64,000 bases of DNA from positions 248,001 to 312,000 of the forward strand of contig JAITYX010000022.1 in assembly GCA_021018815.1 (NCBI GenBank). Reading direction: 5' to 3'. Origin of the DNA: Talinum fruticosum. Its lineage: Eukaryota > Streptophyta > Magnoliopsida > Caryophyllales > Talinaceae. The notes below the pieces were generated by a model. The model saw nothing but the letters and a program-made list of their open reading frames with translations. It was not told where the DNA came from and did no database searches. Below, piece by piece: positions 1-10,315 of the stretch. The position numbers were made by a program, and so were the translations under genes. Numbering within the stretch: the first letter of the stretch is position 1; the number at the start of each line of letters is the position of its first letter.

Positions 1-2218
1 TGGTGGTGCTGGGAGTATGGTTCTCGCTACCACACGCAGTGCCAAAGTTGCCGAAACAATTGGCACTGTTGACCCATACAGGCTTAGTGGTTTGACGGCA
101 GATGACTCTTGGCGTCTCTTTCAAAGGCATGCTTTTACACAGGGGCATCAGCCAGACCTAGAGGCCATTGGAAAGGAAATTGCACATAATTGTCGTAATG
201 TTCCTCTTGTTATACATAGTGTTGGATGCCTTTTACAGAAAAAGCATACCATTACGGTATGGGAGGATTTTAGAGACAAACTTGGTAGCTTGTGCTACTA
301 TGAGGAGGTCCCATGGGTCTTACGGACACTTAAGCTCAGCTACGATGAACTCAATCGAAGACTGAAGCTATGTTTTGCTTATTGCTCCTTGTTCCCAAAG
401 GGGTTCCCATGTTATGACGCTGCTGAATTGGTTGAACCTTGGATATCTTTAGGTTACGTATATACACCTTCTGGAAGCCAAAGCTTGGTGGACATAGCAA
501 ACGATTATGTTATTCGCTTGAAAGAAAAAGGCTTGCTTGTCAACAACATTTGGCAACACTCGGAAGTAATAGAGATGCATGACGTGATTCATGATCTCGC
601 TTGTTCGGTAGCAGGTGCCGAGTATAAGAGGGTGGATTCTGAAAGCCGTCAGTTTGACGAAAGGATTCGACATGTATCCTTCAGCAAAGATGCCGAGTTA
701 TCAGGGAATTTTCCAAGTCCATCACTACTTAAAATGAAGGAGCAATTGCAGTCGTCAATCCTTCTTGAGCCTGGGATCGGTCGTCAATTGAAATTAAAAG
801 GACTGTCGGAATTCAAATGTTTGAGAGTCTTGGGGCTGGCATGGGCCGGGCTAGAAGAAGTGCCAAAATCAATAGGCAAGCTTATCCAGCTGAGGTATCT
901 CGATCTGTCATACAACGATTTGATCAGGAAGCTCCCAAACTCTATCACAGAGCTTGTGAATTTGGTTTTTCTAAAACTCCGCGGGTGTACAGGACTCGAG
1001 GAACTACCGAGAAACATGAAGAAGCTGCGAAAATTGATTGGTCTTGAACTAAGATTATGTTCCAAACTCAGGAAATTGCCAAACGGCATAAGCAAGCTGA
1101 CAAGCTTGGAATATTTTTCTATTGAGGGGTGTTGGTCGCTCCAGGAATTGCCAAGGGACATGAGCAAGCTGGCAAGGCTAAGAAAGCTTTACTTGAATTG
1201 GTGTCCCAATTTGAGGCATATGCCGCTGGGATTGGAGAATATGACAGATCTTCGGACATTAGATCTCTTTGTAGCGAGAAAACGGAGTTCAAATTCAGCC
1301 AATCCTAATAATCCCAATGAGTCCAATGATGATGAGGTGGGTAGGCTAGCTGCCTTGAATCCCCTCAATAATCTCGAGGGGGAGTTAAGAATTGTCGTGG
1401 ATGGGAACTGGAGCTTGTTGGAAGCTGAGGCAGCAAACCTCAAAGGGAAAAAGAAGCTTGCAGAATTGTGCATAGATTTCTATGGGGGATCAAACAGAGC
1501 CAGTGAGGAGGTTCTAGAAGGCTTCCAACCTCACACTAATCTCAGAAAATTGGAGATTGACAGTTATAAAGGCGAGATGTTACCAAGCTGGATTGATAAT
1601 CTTACAAATCTGAAAGAAATTCGGATAAATAATTGGGAAGCATGTCAATGTGTTGGCTCATTTGGAAGGCTCCCTCACCTTAAAGCTCTCACTATTGAAA
1701 ATTCTCGGAATTTGGAGTACATAGAGAGCACTAGTAGTGACAACACAATGAATGCAGATGCAGAGATTGATCCATCCGCAGCTCCTTTGTTTCCAGAACT
1801 TGAAGAGCTGAATCTTCGTTTCCTACCGAAATTGAAGGGATGGAGGAGGATGTGTAGATCTGGCTCAAATAATCATGGTGAAAACATTTTGCTTGGTGCA
1901 GGTGCTAGAGCTTTCCCGAGGCTGAAGAAACTACGACTTGAAGACATGGGGGTTGTTCCCCAGGAGTTTCGAGGCCTTTCCTCTCTCAAATCACTTGTAA
2001 TTAAGGACTGTGAAAGCTGGACGGAAGTGGCAGATGTGATTGACACTCTCACCTCCCTGAAGAAGCTGCAAATTGAAAAATGTCCTAATTTGACATCATT
2101 ATCAAAAGGGATGTTTCAACTCTCCAACTTGGAGAGCCTTGAAATCCATAATTGCCGCAGCCTTAAGGAACGACTAACAACTGAAGATTGGCCCCCATTC
2201 CTCGGTTCCCGAAGTTGA
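1..2218 (+). CDS. CC-NB-LRR disease resistance protein, 3' part (NLR1)
   Basis: Intracellular immune receptor of the plant CNL class, entered part-way through its NB-ARC domain; the frame is open from base 2. Counting from the Met at 17, the RNBS-B motif (VLATTRS) comes first, then a GLPL-position motif reading NVPLVIHSVG near residue 62, RNBS-D (CFAYCSLFPKGF) near 118 and the MHD motif (MHDVIHDLA) at 187. About 470 residues of irregular LRRs follow (LRVLGLAWAGLEEVP, LRYLDLSYNDL). The family switches between ADP and ATP through the NB-ARC and reads effectors or guarded proteins through the LRR. The frame ends with LGSRS-stop at 2218, but LRR coding resumes immediately in another frame to 2526, so the stop looks like a one-base loss in a C run. 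Close paralogue of NLR2 about 43.6 kb away in the same orientation. Confidence 0.9.
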   Translation, partial: GGAGSMVLATTRSAKVAETIGTVDPYRLSGLTADDSWRLFQRHAFTQGHQPDLEAIGKEIAHNCRNVPLVIHSVGCLLQKKHTITVWEDFRDKLGSLCYYEEVPWVLRTLKLSYDELNRRLKLCFAYCSLFPKGFPCYDAAELVEPWISLGYVYTPSGSQSLVDIANDYVIRLKEKGLLVNNIWQHSEVIEMHDVIHDLACSVAGAEYKRVDSESRQFDERIRHVSFSKDAELSGNFPSPSLLKMKEQLQSSILLEPGIGRQLKLKGLSEFKCLRVLGLAWAGLEEVPKSIGKLIQLRYLDLSYNDLIRKLPNSITELVNLVFLKLRGCTGLEELPRNMKKLRKLIGLELRLCSKLRKLPNGISKLTSLEYFSIEGCWSLQELPRDMSKLARLRKLYLNWCPNLRHMPLGLENMTDLRTLDLFVARKRSSNSANPNNPNESNDDEVGRLAALNPLNNLEGELRIVVDGNWSLLEAEAANLKGKKKLAELCIDFYGGSNRASEEVLEGFQPHTNLRKLEIDSYKGEMLPSWIDNLTNLKEIRINNWEACQCVGSFGRLPHLKALTIENSRNLEYIESTSSDNTMNADAEIDPSAAPLFPELEELNLRFLPKLKGWRRMCRSGSNNHGENILLGAGARAFPRLKKLRLEDMGVVPQEFRGLSSLKSLVIKDCESWTEVADVIDTLTSLKKLQIEKCPNLTSLSKGMFQLSNLESLEIHNCRSLKERLTTEDWPPFLGSRS

Positions 2219-2526
2219 AGGAATTATCACTCACAGGACTGGGCATGGAGTTTGTTCCGGAGTTGTTTCAAGGCCTCTCCTTGCTTGAATCGCTTTGGAT
2301 TTGTGATTGTCAACAACTCCAGGAAATGCCAGAGTGGATTGACACCTTCAACTCCCTCAAATACCTCTGCATTTCTGACTGTCCCAGTCTGACCTCGTTG
2401 CCTAAGCGGATAGCCAACCTTGTCAACTTGAAGAGGCTTACGATTTCAGGAAATTTTCCCAACCTTAAGGAGAGATGCCAGAAGCCAACAGGTGAAGATT
2501 GGCACCTTATTCAGCATGTCCCTTAA
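2197..2526 (+). pseudogene. Out-of-frame C-terminal LRR module of NLR1
   Basis: About 109 residues of LRR sequence in a different frame from the body of NLR1. It starts at FPKLKELSLTG, has LRR segments such as LLESLWICDC, and ends LKERCQKPTGEDWHLIQHVP-stop, a typical terminus for RGA-like NLRs. It follows the LGSRS stop without a gap. One extra C in the CCCCC run near 2191 would join it to the upstream frame. NLR2 has the same break at the same base. It is either a real ancestral frameshift or the same consensus error twice. Confidence 0.75.
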
Positions 2527-2937
2527 GTTAGTTTTTTGATAGATTTTAGCTGATGACTAAATTAGGAAAAGTCGAAAGGTCTAATAATTAGATTACATAA
2601 ATGAATAATCACTTTGTTGGCCCAGTTACGCAATGATTGAACATCTTTTCAACATCTTTCTCCTTCCTTCTCGCATGATCATCAGTAGGCCGTAGCATGT
2701 AACAAAAAATTTTATAATGGATGATTATGAATATTTAAGTTAATTTTTTAATATTTTTTATATTTTAACAAATAATTTAGTCTATTATAATAAACAAATA
2801 CTTTCATTACATAAATGTCGAATATATTATTAAAAATAAATTTAAAAAATATAATTAAAATTTTGTAGAAGTCATAAATGTAATTTTATATATCACATAA
2901 TTTTTAATTAATGTTAAGAAGAAATGTAAATATAGAA
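2527..2937. other. NLR1 3' flank, paralogous to the NLR2 3' flank
   Basis: AT-rich non-coding DNA. It matches 46146-46473 behind NLR2 through the ATGAATAATCACTTTGTTGG block and the block ending in GTAGGCCGTAGCAT, so the duplication extends beyond the coding region. The match breaks at 2938, where the Helitron enters. Confidence 0.8.
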
Positions 2938-3078
2938 TCTAATACTATAATTAAAATGTTTTTTTTTTCGAATTGCTCCTTGCACCACGTTTAATCCCGC
3001 CAAAAAACCTATGCTAAAACTCATTTCCTCCTTAATTTCATTTCAAAATTCAAATTAAAAAAACACTACATATAATTG

Positions 3079-3360
3079 TTAATAAGGCAACAATATATTA
3101 AGATGTATATTAAAGAGATAATCCATGAAAATAAAAAAGAAAACCAATTAATCAACCCACAAATAAATGCTGGGAGATAAAGGTAAAAAAATCATGAAAT
3201 ATAATACTTAATTAGGCAACAATATATTAATATGTTAATTAAAGAGATAACCCATGAAAATAAAAAATAAAACCCATTAATCAACCCACGAAATAGACTA
3301 CTTGGTGAGATAAAGGGAAAAAATAAAATAAAATCATGCAGTATAATAATTAATAGGCAA
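3079..3360. repeat. Tandem repeat inside the Helitron, about 130-140 bp period
   Basis: Two full copies and the start of a third, each opening with TAAT(A/T)AGGCAAC and continuing through AAAGAGATAA(T/C)CCATG and AATCAACCCAC. The AGGCAAC anchors sit near 3085, 3214 and 3355, giving periods of about 129 and 141 bp. Confidence 0.75.
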
Positions 3361-4515
3361 CATTATAAATTAGGTTAAGATTCAAGGCAACTTATTAGAT
3401 TGAAGGGGATTAATTTAAGAAAATTCATATAAACGAAATAGACAATTTGATTTAGGCAAAGTAATGTACAAAGTTAGTTAATTTAGGCAAACCAATGCAA
3501 TCACTTTAACAATCAAAGCTTAACTCCCTCCATATTATAACCTCACTAAAAAAATCATTATCTATACAGCGTAACTCCCTCTATCAATCTTTCAAGTATA
3601 AAGGTAATTTTTCGAGTTTACTTTATTTTTTCGCTTGATAGTATGACAATTTGCTCATACAATTGTATAAATTGCTTGCATGTAGTCCGTTATAAGAACG
3701 TTAATATTATTCCTTCTATTGGCAAAAGACAAAAAGTATGCTATTTTCAATACACGAAACATATGTATAGTTTTTTCATGGTTATTTATATTTTTATTCT
3801 TTAACATATTATTTAAAACTTGAACCTATGTCTCTTACAATATTTTACATAAATTTAAATTAAAATTAAAATTTTTACCCTAATGGGATGTATAAAATAC
3901 AATACAAAAACTAAAATAGAAGAATAATAAAGACTTGATTATTATATATAACATGTTTATAATTATATATTAATATGACCTCAACTCAACCCAAATCTTA
4001 TTTTTTTTTTTATTGAAACCCAATCTTAATTAATTTGTTAAGGCAATTTGATTTTTACGAAAATTAATTATGATTATAGTTGGAGACTTGGAGTTATACT
4101 CCAGCAATAATACAAAGAAATTAAATTCTTTTCTGGTGAGAAATCTTATCCTTTTTTTTTTTTGAGCAACGAAATTCTATCTTTTTGGAAGTGCAATCAT
4201 AACGTAGTTTATACAAAGCCTCCTATAGTTTATCTTTATAATAATCATTTTAATAATTTTAGTATTAGTATGGATAAATTATATATAATTTTTTCCTGAT
4301 CTAAAAATTATAGATAAATTAATGATGCATTATTATAGATAATTTTTCATTCCCTTAATTACATATTTTCATTCCCTAATTATTTTGATAAACTCTTTCC
4401 CTTATCTTCTCTCTATGTCCCCGTTAATAGTATTTTTTAATAAACCAAAAATAAATTGTTTTTAACAAAAGTTGCGAAATTTAATTTTGGGTCATTTTTT
4501 ATATACAAAGGGATA

Positions 4516-4620
4516 TCTAATACTATAATTAAAATATTTTTTTGAATTGCTCCTTGCACCTAAACACCCTATTTGAAGTTGTTTCCCTCCTTTTTCTATC
4601 TTTTTTAAAATTTAAATTAA
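4516..4620 (+). other. Second Helitron 5' terminus inside the element
   Basis: Repeats the 20-base 5' end of the element (TCTAATACTATAATTAAAAT) and stays similar for about 100 bp (GAATTGCTCCTTGCACC shared). Only one 3' end exists, at 6945, so 2938-6945 holds two starts and one end. Confidence 0.8.
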
Positions 4621-4642
4621 ATTGCTTCTTTTTGTGGAAATA

Positions 4643-4644
<2 letters not shown>

Positions 4645-4675
<31 letters not shown>
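4645..4675. repeat. (AT)n microsatellite
   Basis: Uninterrupted AT dinucleotides inside the Helitron. Confidence 0.9.
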
Positions 4676-4678
<3 letters not shown>

Positions 4679-6917
4679 AACATATTATTTATTGATCAAG
4701 TAAATATCTATATCAAGATGACAATAAAATTGTGACAAAAATTATGACAATAAAATAAAAAGGAAAGAATACAACTTAAAAACCTCAATAGCAATGTTCA
4801 TACACATTTATCATGAACAAAATTGAATTGTTAGATTATAATTTATTTTTTCTAATGGGTAAGGTCATTACCACAAAATGGAATTACCATAAATTTACTT
4901 AATTAATGGATAAGTAAAGAAATTTGATTCTTTTATCTCCATTAGATTGTAAATATATAAATGGTACGATTGTGTATGCAAGTAGCTTGACTGATATACA
5001 AAATAATTTTATGATAGCCTCATAAAACTATTTTGATAAATTTTTTAATTATGATCTATAGATTAACAAAAAAATTTCTTTTATATTTTGAAGGATGTTA
5101 AATTAATTTTATTAACAATAGTTAGTTAATCATATTGAGCTAAGTTACTAATTTTTGTAAGGAGCATCCAAATATGGCATAAAAAAATTTATTTTCATCT
5201 TTCTTTGCCAATTTTTAATTTTTCAAATATGACTAAGTTTCATAAAAAAATAAAGAGACAAAAGGTTAACATATCCAAAATAAAATAAAATAGTTTATAG
5301 TGTAATTGTAGCCTTGCACATAAAATGCAAGGCTGAATATTTTTTAAAGTAAGATTAAAGATAAAAAGAATGATCTAAATAAATAGTACCAAATTTGACT
5401 AAAAAGGTTTTGAAATATACTATCGTCAAGGGGAAGTTAGAAAATAATTATTAGGGAGGTTGAATTCGATATTATTTAAGACCAATTTTTAAATTTATTA
5501 TTTTTAATTAATTTATAAAATTTCTTTAGCTATGCTTCTCCGTACAACATTATCAATTCCGTTCAATTTACCTTAATCTTTTTCACTAACTAAGAAATTA
5601 ATTGATCAATCTAATCTATAAGATTTTTAAAACTAACTCATGTTAAAACAACTTTTAAATACTTTATCATTTTTTAACTCCTTAACAAGACATGAAAACA
5701 AAACTGGGGTTCAAATATAAGTCATATAGAATTATCTTTAAAAATTCTCATTAAAATAATTAATATTGTCTTATTCTCATATAGCCAAAAAAGGGTAGTT
5801 ACCAACTGATAAAATTCATAGTGCAAAAAATATTAAAACTCATAATGTAATAGAAAAGGGAGTTTAACAAATTAATTAGAACTTAATAGAACTCGAATTA
5901 ATTAAGATATAATAAAATAGAAAAATATAAAAGAAGGAAAAATAAATAAAATAAATGATGCAAATGGTGAAGCAAACCAAAGGGTAAATTTAATGGACCT
6001 TTAAATTTTTAATGAATAAAAATTAAAAGTATAAGTAAGGAGACTCGAACTCATGAATAACAAAGTAAAATCATCATTTTTCACATGCCTAATTATCATC
6101 TACAAAATACTTCTTTGCCTTAATTGGTTGGAATATTGTGCACAAATTCTTAAATGCTTCGGGAGCATATACTCCTATGAGAGAAAGAAAAAGATTAGGC
6201 TACAAAATTCCCTATTTTTCGTTCGTCCAACTATTTATCGACATATGGCGAGTATCGGATACTCCCATGTGCATATTAGACATATTGGGGTCATGGCCTA
6301 CACTAAACCCATCTAACTTTGCCCCTAACTATCATGTTCCAACAATAATATTTTTCTTTAATGGTATTATATGCCATTATCTAAATAACATTAATAGAAT
6401 ATTTTCTTTAACTTCAATAATAAGACACATTATTAAAGAAATTTTCTATATATTATCATTAAATATAAAATATTATGTACTTTTAGCTAAATAATGTTAA
6501 TAGAATATTAATAAAATTGAAGTTATAAATTTAATTAATATTAAATAATTTACATGAGAATTTTCAATAATAATTACTGTGAGAAAATATAGTACAAGTA
6601 TTGTATTTACTTTTTGTAGGTCATGTTTAATAAATTTTTATCCTTTAAGATCGGAGGTGGACTAGAACATGAGTGATTTGACACCTATTTGTTGATTTTT
6701 TTAAAAAAATGAATAAAAATTGTTTAAAAATCTTCAAGCAAACTCTTAAAAATTAATGAATATTCAATAAATTCCATAAATTTTTAATGGGATACATGTA
6801 AATAAAATTTTAAATTCATTATCCAATTTTTTACAAATGATAAAAATCGGCACGATTTCTTACTATCTAATAAAGTAAACTTCTTATCTTTCAACAAATA
6901 TTTTCTTTAATTTAAAA

Positions 6918-6945
6918 CCCGTGCTAAGGCACGGGCACAAACTAG
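6918..6945 (+). other. Helitron 3' hairpin and CTAG terminus
   Basis: Stem CCCGTGC (6918-6924), loop TAAG, stem GCACGGG (6929-6935), then CACAAACTAG followed by target T at 6946. A hairpin 10 bases before the 3' terminus is the known transposition termination structure of Helitrons. Confidence 0.9.
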
Positions 6946-7077
6946 TAAAAACAGTTGTAATTTATGAAGCAATTAATGAAATTGAGTTATGACATAAATG
7001 AAATCTCATGAAACGGCTGTATTGAAAACGAGTTAATTTTACTAAACACATTTTTCTACAAACAGACTAATTATCAT

Positions 7078-7268
7078 CCCGGTGGTTGGATGTAGAGTTC
7101 ATTCCGGGATAGTTTAAAGGTCTTTCCTTTCTTTAATCGCGTCAAATTTATAATTGTTAATAACTCTATAAAATGCCATAGTGGATTGATACGTTCACCT
7201 CCCTCGAAGAGTTTCGCATTCAAAAATGTCCTAAATTGACATTGTTGCTAAATCGGATGGCTAAACTA
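7078..7268 (+). pseudogene. Decayed LRR module of an NLR
   Basis: Aligns with the terminal LRR module of NLR1: GTAGAGTTCATTCCGG against GGAGTTTGTTCCGG, then the segments encoding MP.WIDTFTSLEEF.IQKCPKLT. It holds several in-frame stops and no open frame. Without the Helitron it would lie about 0.55 kb behind NLR1, the same relative place as the relic at 46613 behind NLR2, so it was already there in the ancestral unit. Confidence 0.75.
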
Positions 7269-7564
7269 CCCAAAATTTCTTATAGTCACATTGACACACA
7301 CTCGGGAAAAAAACAATGAAATTCTTATATCATATTGCTCCTCTAAATCTAATTAAGGCTCCACCAAAAATTTGAAATGAGACTTACAGATTCGGAAATA
7401 AATTTCATACATAGAAAATTTATTTATACGAAGAGATCCTCAAATGAAAACAAACAAAAATACTTTTTAACGAAAACAAAATCCATTTATTTCATCTTAT
7501 GTAGACCAAAATTAAAGACATGTGACATTATAGGTACATTTTCGTGCCTCTCTCAATAATTTAC

Positions 7565-7916
7565 CTAACAATTATAGTCACATTGAAACAACGTTTGAGC
7601 CCCGGGATTGACACAATAGCCATCACCAGGAGGGTGTTGGGCAATGCATCTGGAGTTACAACAAGCGGTATTGCAGGATCTTATGCTGCAAACTCCAAGC
7701 CCAGTGCTGCAGTTCTTCATCGGGGATGAAGGCACTGAGGCTGGTCCGCATTGGTAAAGACATGTACATAGCGGGGGCGATACCTGATAGTTGCAATCTC
7801 CCTGATTGCCGGGTTGCTTCTGTGCACACCTTGCCTTACAGTCATTCCGCACAATCCTAGCCCCTCTTGGCATGTCCCACCTTCTACTACAGTGCCCATC
7901 AGAAGCGTTCCAGCTA
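7565..7916 (-). pseudogene. Two-domain defensin-like gene, frameshifted copy (DEFL1)
   Basis: Encodes two cysteine-rich domains. Domain 1 runs from GGTCQEGLGLCG to the CTCLYQCG segment; domain 2 runs from KNCSTGLGVCS to QCDYNC-stop. The GLG.C, CCNSRC, GDGYC and C.Y.C spacing matches plant DEFL peptides with a tandem defensin-like fold. Two defects against DEFL2: GGG is GG after LGLCG, shifting the frame, and the Cys of the LCQC motif is Phe (LFQC). The 3' splice site (GAATGCAG) is placed at 7917-7919. No signal-peptide exon was found. Secretion and defence or signalling roles are family inference. Confidence 0.75.
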
Positions 7917-8237
7917 CTGCATTCATTTGCATCAACCAAAGAAATTACTAACATTTGTTAGTAATGCTTCAGTAATTTGTAATGTCTAAGTGATGCTTTA
8001 AATTCTAATTTTTATTATTATGGTCTTATTGACAATAAGTTAGCTTATTAGATTAACCGTTTGTATTTGTTGTTTGCATTAATTATTTCTGAAAAAAGTA
8101 TTTGGTGAAATTAGTTGTTTGAAACAAATGTGAAACAAACAGTTATTTTTAAATTGAAAATAGTTTTTTGGATAAAAAGTTATTCCAAAAAGTCAAAACT
8201 TCCTAATTTTTTTTTAAAAAAAAAGTCATTGAAAAGG
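7917..8237. other. DEFL1 upstream flank
   Basis: Non-coding and similar to 40316-40560 upstream of DEFL2 (shared GTAAGTGATGCTTTAA-like and AGATTAACCGTTTGTATT segments). It contains TTTGGTGAAATTAGTTGTTTG, a hAT/MITE-like motif also present at 31260. It ends at AAAGG, the left target duplication of the gypsy element. Confidence 0.6.
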
Positions 8238-8880
8238 TGTTAGGAAGAATTTAAGTTCTAAAATTGTAATCGCAAGTACACGGCGTAGTTGTAGCTAGCC
8301 GGCAAGTACGGGTCGTGTCCACAGAGAGTTGTGTTTCAAATATCAAAGGTAACTTAAACTTTCAGTCTAGGCGAATCAACACGAGATAAGATAAATATGG
8401 TGATTAAACTAACCTAGAAAGCAATAAAAATAAAATACTCGGGTTGTGATTTTACCATTTAATAAACTAATTAATCAAGTCAAGCCTAAACCTACCCAAG
8501 TTTATACAAGTATTTAGGAGTGATCGGTTGCACCTTCAAAGCCTACTCAAGCCATACTTTCGAGGGTTATGAGTTAGTTTAGTTATTCTAACCACTTACT
8601 TTCGTGGGGTTAGCCCAACTAAACTACAAAAATAACAACCTCGGACCTAGTTAGAATTCGGGCTATTTTCACGCCAAAATCCCAACTATTCTCTTTACCC
8701 ATACTAGCAAATTGACTCCACCTTTCATTGATAGACCAACCGCCTAAAAAAACAATATGAAAAGACCCTTTCGGGCATCTCATCGAACCTAAGTGGCGGG
8801 TATGAGAAACAATACTAAAATACTAGCATAAACTAGGTACGTAAAGGCCTAAACAGAATTAATTAGCCATCAAGGAGGTT

Positions 8881-10315
8881 TGGTGAGAGAAATATTATAC
8901 CGCAAGTGCACGGTGTAGTTGTAGCTAGGAATCGGCAAACACGGGTCGTGTCCACAGAGAGTTGTGTTTCAAATATCAAAGCTAACCTAAACTTTCTAAT
9001 CTAGGTAAAAACTCGGTTCGACAGTGATTTGGTTTTGGATCAAATAATAACAAAATAACTAAGAGAAACCGGTGAATAAAAGCCTTAGATTGGGATTAAT
9101 CACACTAATATGCTTGAAACCCGAATCGAATACCGTTTGAGATTTGCCTATACTAGTAGTTTAGAAGAGGGAGACGCCAATTAAGCCTATCTTCGCCTAC
9201 TTTCGAAGGTCAAAGACTAATCTTGCACAATCCAATCACCTATTTTCATGGGATTAATAAAGCGCAAAATTACAATGAATGCATCTCACAGCCCCCAATT
9301 AAAACCTTAATTATTTTCATATCAAAGTTCTAATTGTTCACAACGTCATTCTAGGTAAGTTCTCATCTTTCGATGTTCACAAAACCCTAATAAAAGCAAA
9401 AGAGTCCTCTTTCGAGCTAATCAATGAAAAAGTGATGAAGTGAATTCTAACCTAACAAGCATAGAACAACTCAATTGGTACTCAATTTATGATTATCAAG
9501 GCATAATAGGGTTCAATCCCAACCTAAATAGAGAAATTAGCCCCTAAATATGATACTAAACAATTGACAAAGATTGGGGAAAATAGCCATAGAGAAACAA
9601 AGAGAAATTGTGAAGAAAAGATAAAGAGAAGAAATTACAATTACCGAATAAAAAGTTTGATGCGATTCAATCATAAAAACTTGAAGTAGATGAACAATAA
9701 AGAGTGTTCTTGAGTCTCCTCCCGAGCTGCTCTCGAAACCCTAGCTAAAAATCTAAATTATGGAATAGAATCCTTTAACAAATACAATTAGGAAACTTAA
9801 ATAACCACCGAAACGATGAGTCGCACGGCCGTGCGAAAGTTGCACGAGTACCGTGCGAAAATCTGCCGCAGTTCTATGCTCCGCCCATTTCGCACGGCCG
9901 TGCAACTTCCGCACAGGTGCCGTGCACAATTTCAATCTCTCGTAACTTCTCGCACGGCCAGTGCGGAACGCGCACGTGGGGCCGTGCGACCTTCCTTCAC
10001 TTCGAGTCCTTCGCTCGATGATCCGCACGGCTGCGTGCAGCCTCGCACGGGGGTCGTGCGACTTCTCTTGATGTGTTTTAGGCTTCTTTCTTGCCTCCTA
10101 TTGGGCCCGAACTCTTCTCTTCATCGCTTTTCATCAAATTTACCTCGAATCTCTCTAATTTAAGCCCAAAACCTGAAATAAAGAGATTCACGAGCTTAGG
10201 TGACGATAAAGAGAAATTAAGCAAAATCCAACCCAAAACATAATAAATATCATTGAAATCATCACGGAATTGGGCTAAATAATGCCTTAAAAACAGGCAA
10301 AAACGAGGTCCAATA
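8881..10315 (-). mobile_element. Solo LTR of a related gypsy family nested in the 3' LTR
   Basis: Flanked by perfect AGGTT duplications (8876-8880 and 10316-10320); the sister LTR has the uninterrupted site. It shares the GCAAGTGCACGG(T/C)GTAGTTG and GGGTCGTGTCCACAGAG segments with the host LTR, so it is a cousin, and it lacks internal sequence or a second LTR. Starts TG, ends TA (decayed CA). Confidence 0.85.
9817..10066. repeat. Cluster of GC-rich CGCACGG/CCGTGCG inverted motifs
   Basis: About ten copies of GCACGG or its complement CCGTGC within 250 bp, two forming the palindrome CGCACGGCCGTGC (at about 9823 and 9893). It is a GC island in an AT-rich LTR. A weaker version of the motif is in the solo LTR near 33750-33840. 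Function unknown. Confidence 0.8.

Larger units (their letters stand above)
2938..6945 (+). mobile_element. Non-autonomous Helitron with exact empty site in the paralogue
   Basis: Rolling-circle transposon of 4,008 bp. Seen directly: 5' end TCTAATACTATAATT, 3' end CTAG, a 7-bp GC-rich hairpin ten bases before the 3' end, and insertion between A (2937) and T (6946) with no target duplication. The duplicated flank of NLR2 reads GGAATAAAAACAATTG (about 46473) with no insert and aligns with both sides. These are the family hallmarks: TC start, CTRR end, A/T target. I see no Rep/helicase ORF; the longest ORFs (6053-6494) look random. It inserted in or after the NLR1/NLR2 split. Confidence 0.9.

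Noticed and set aside
6053..6494. ORFs inside the Helitron as captured gene
   Set aside because: No family features, two overlapping frames, AT-driven composition.
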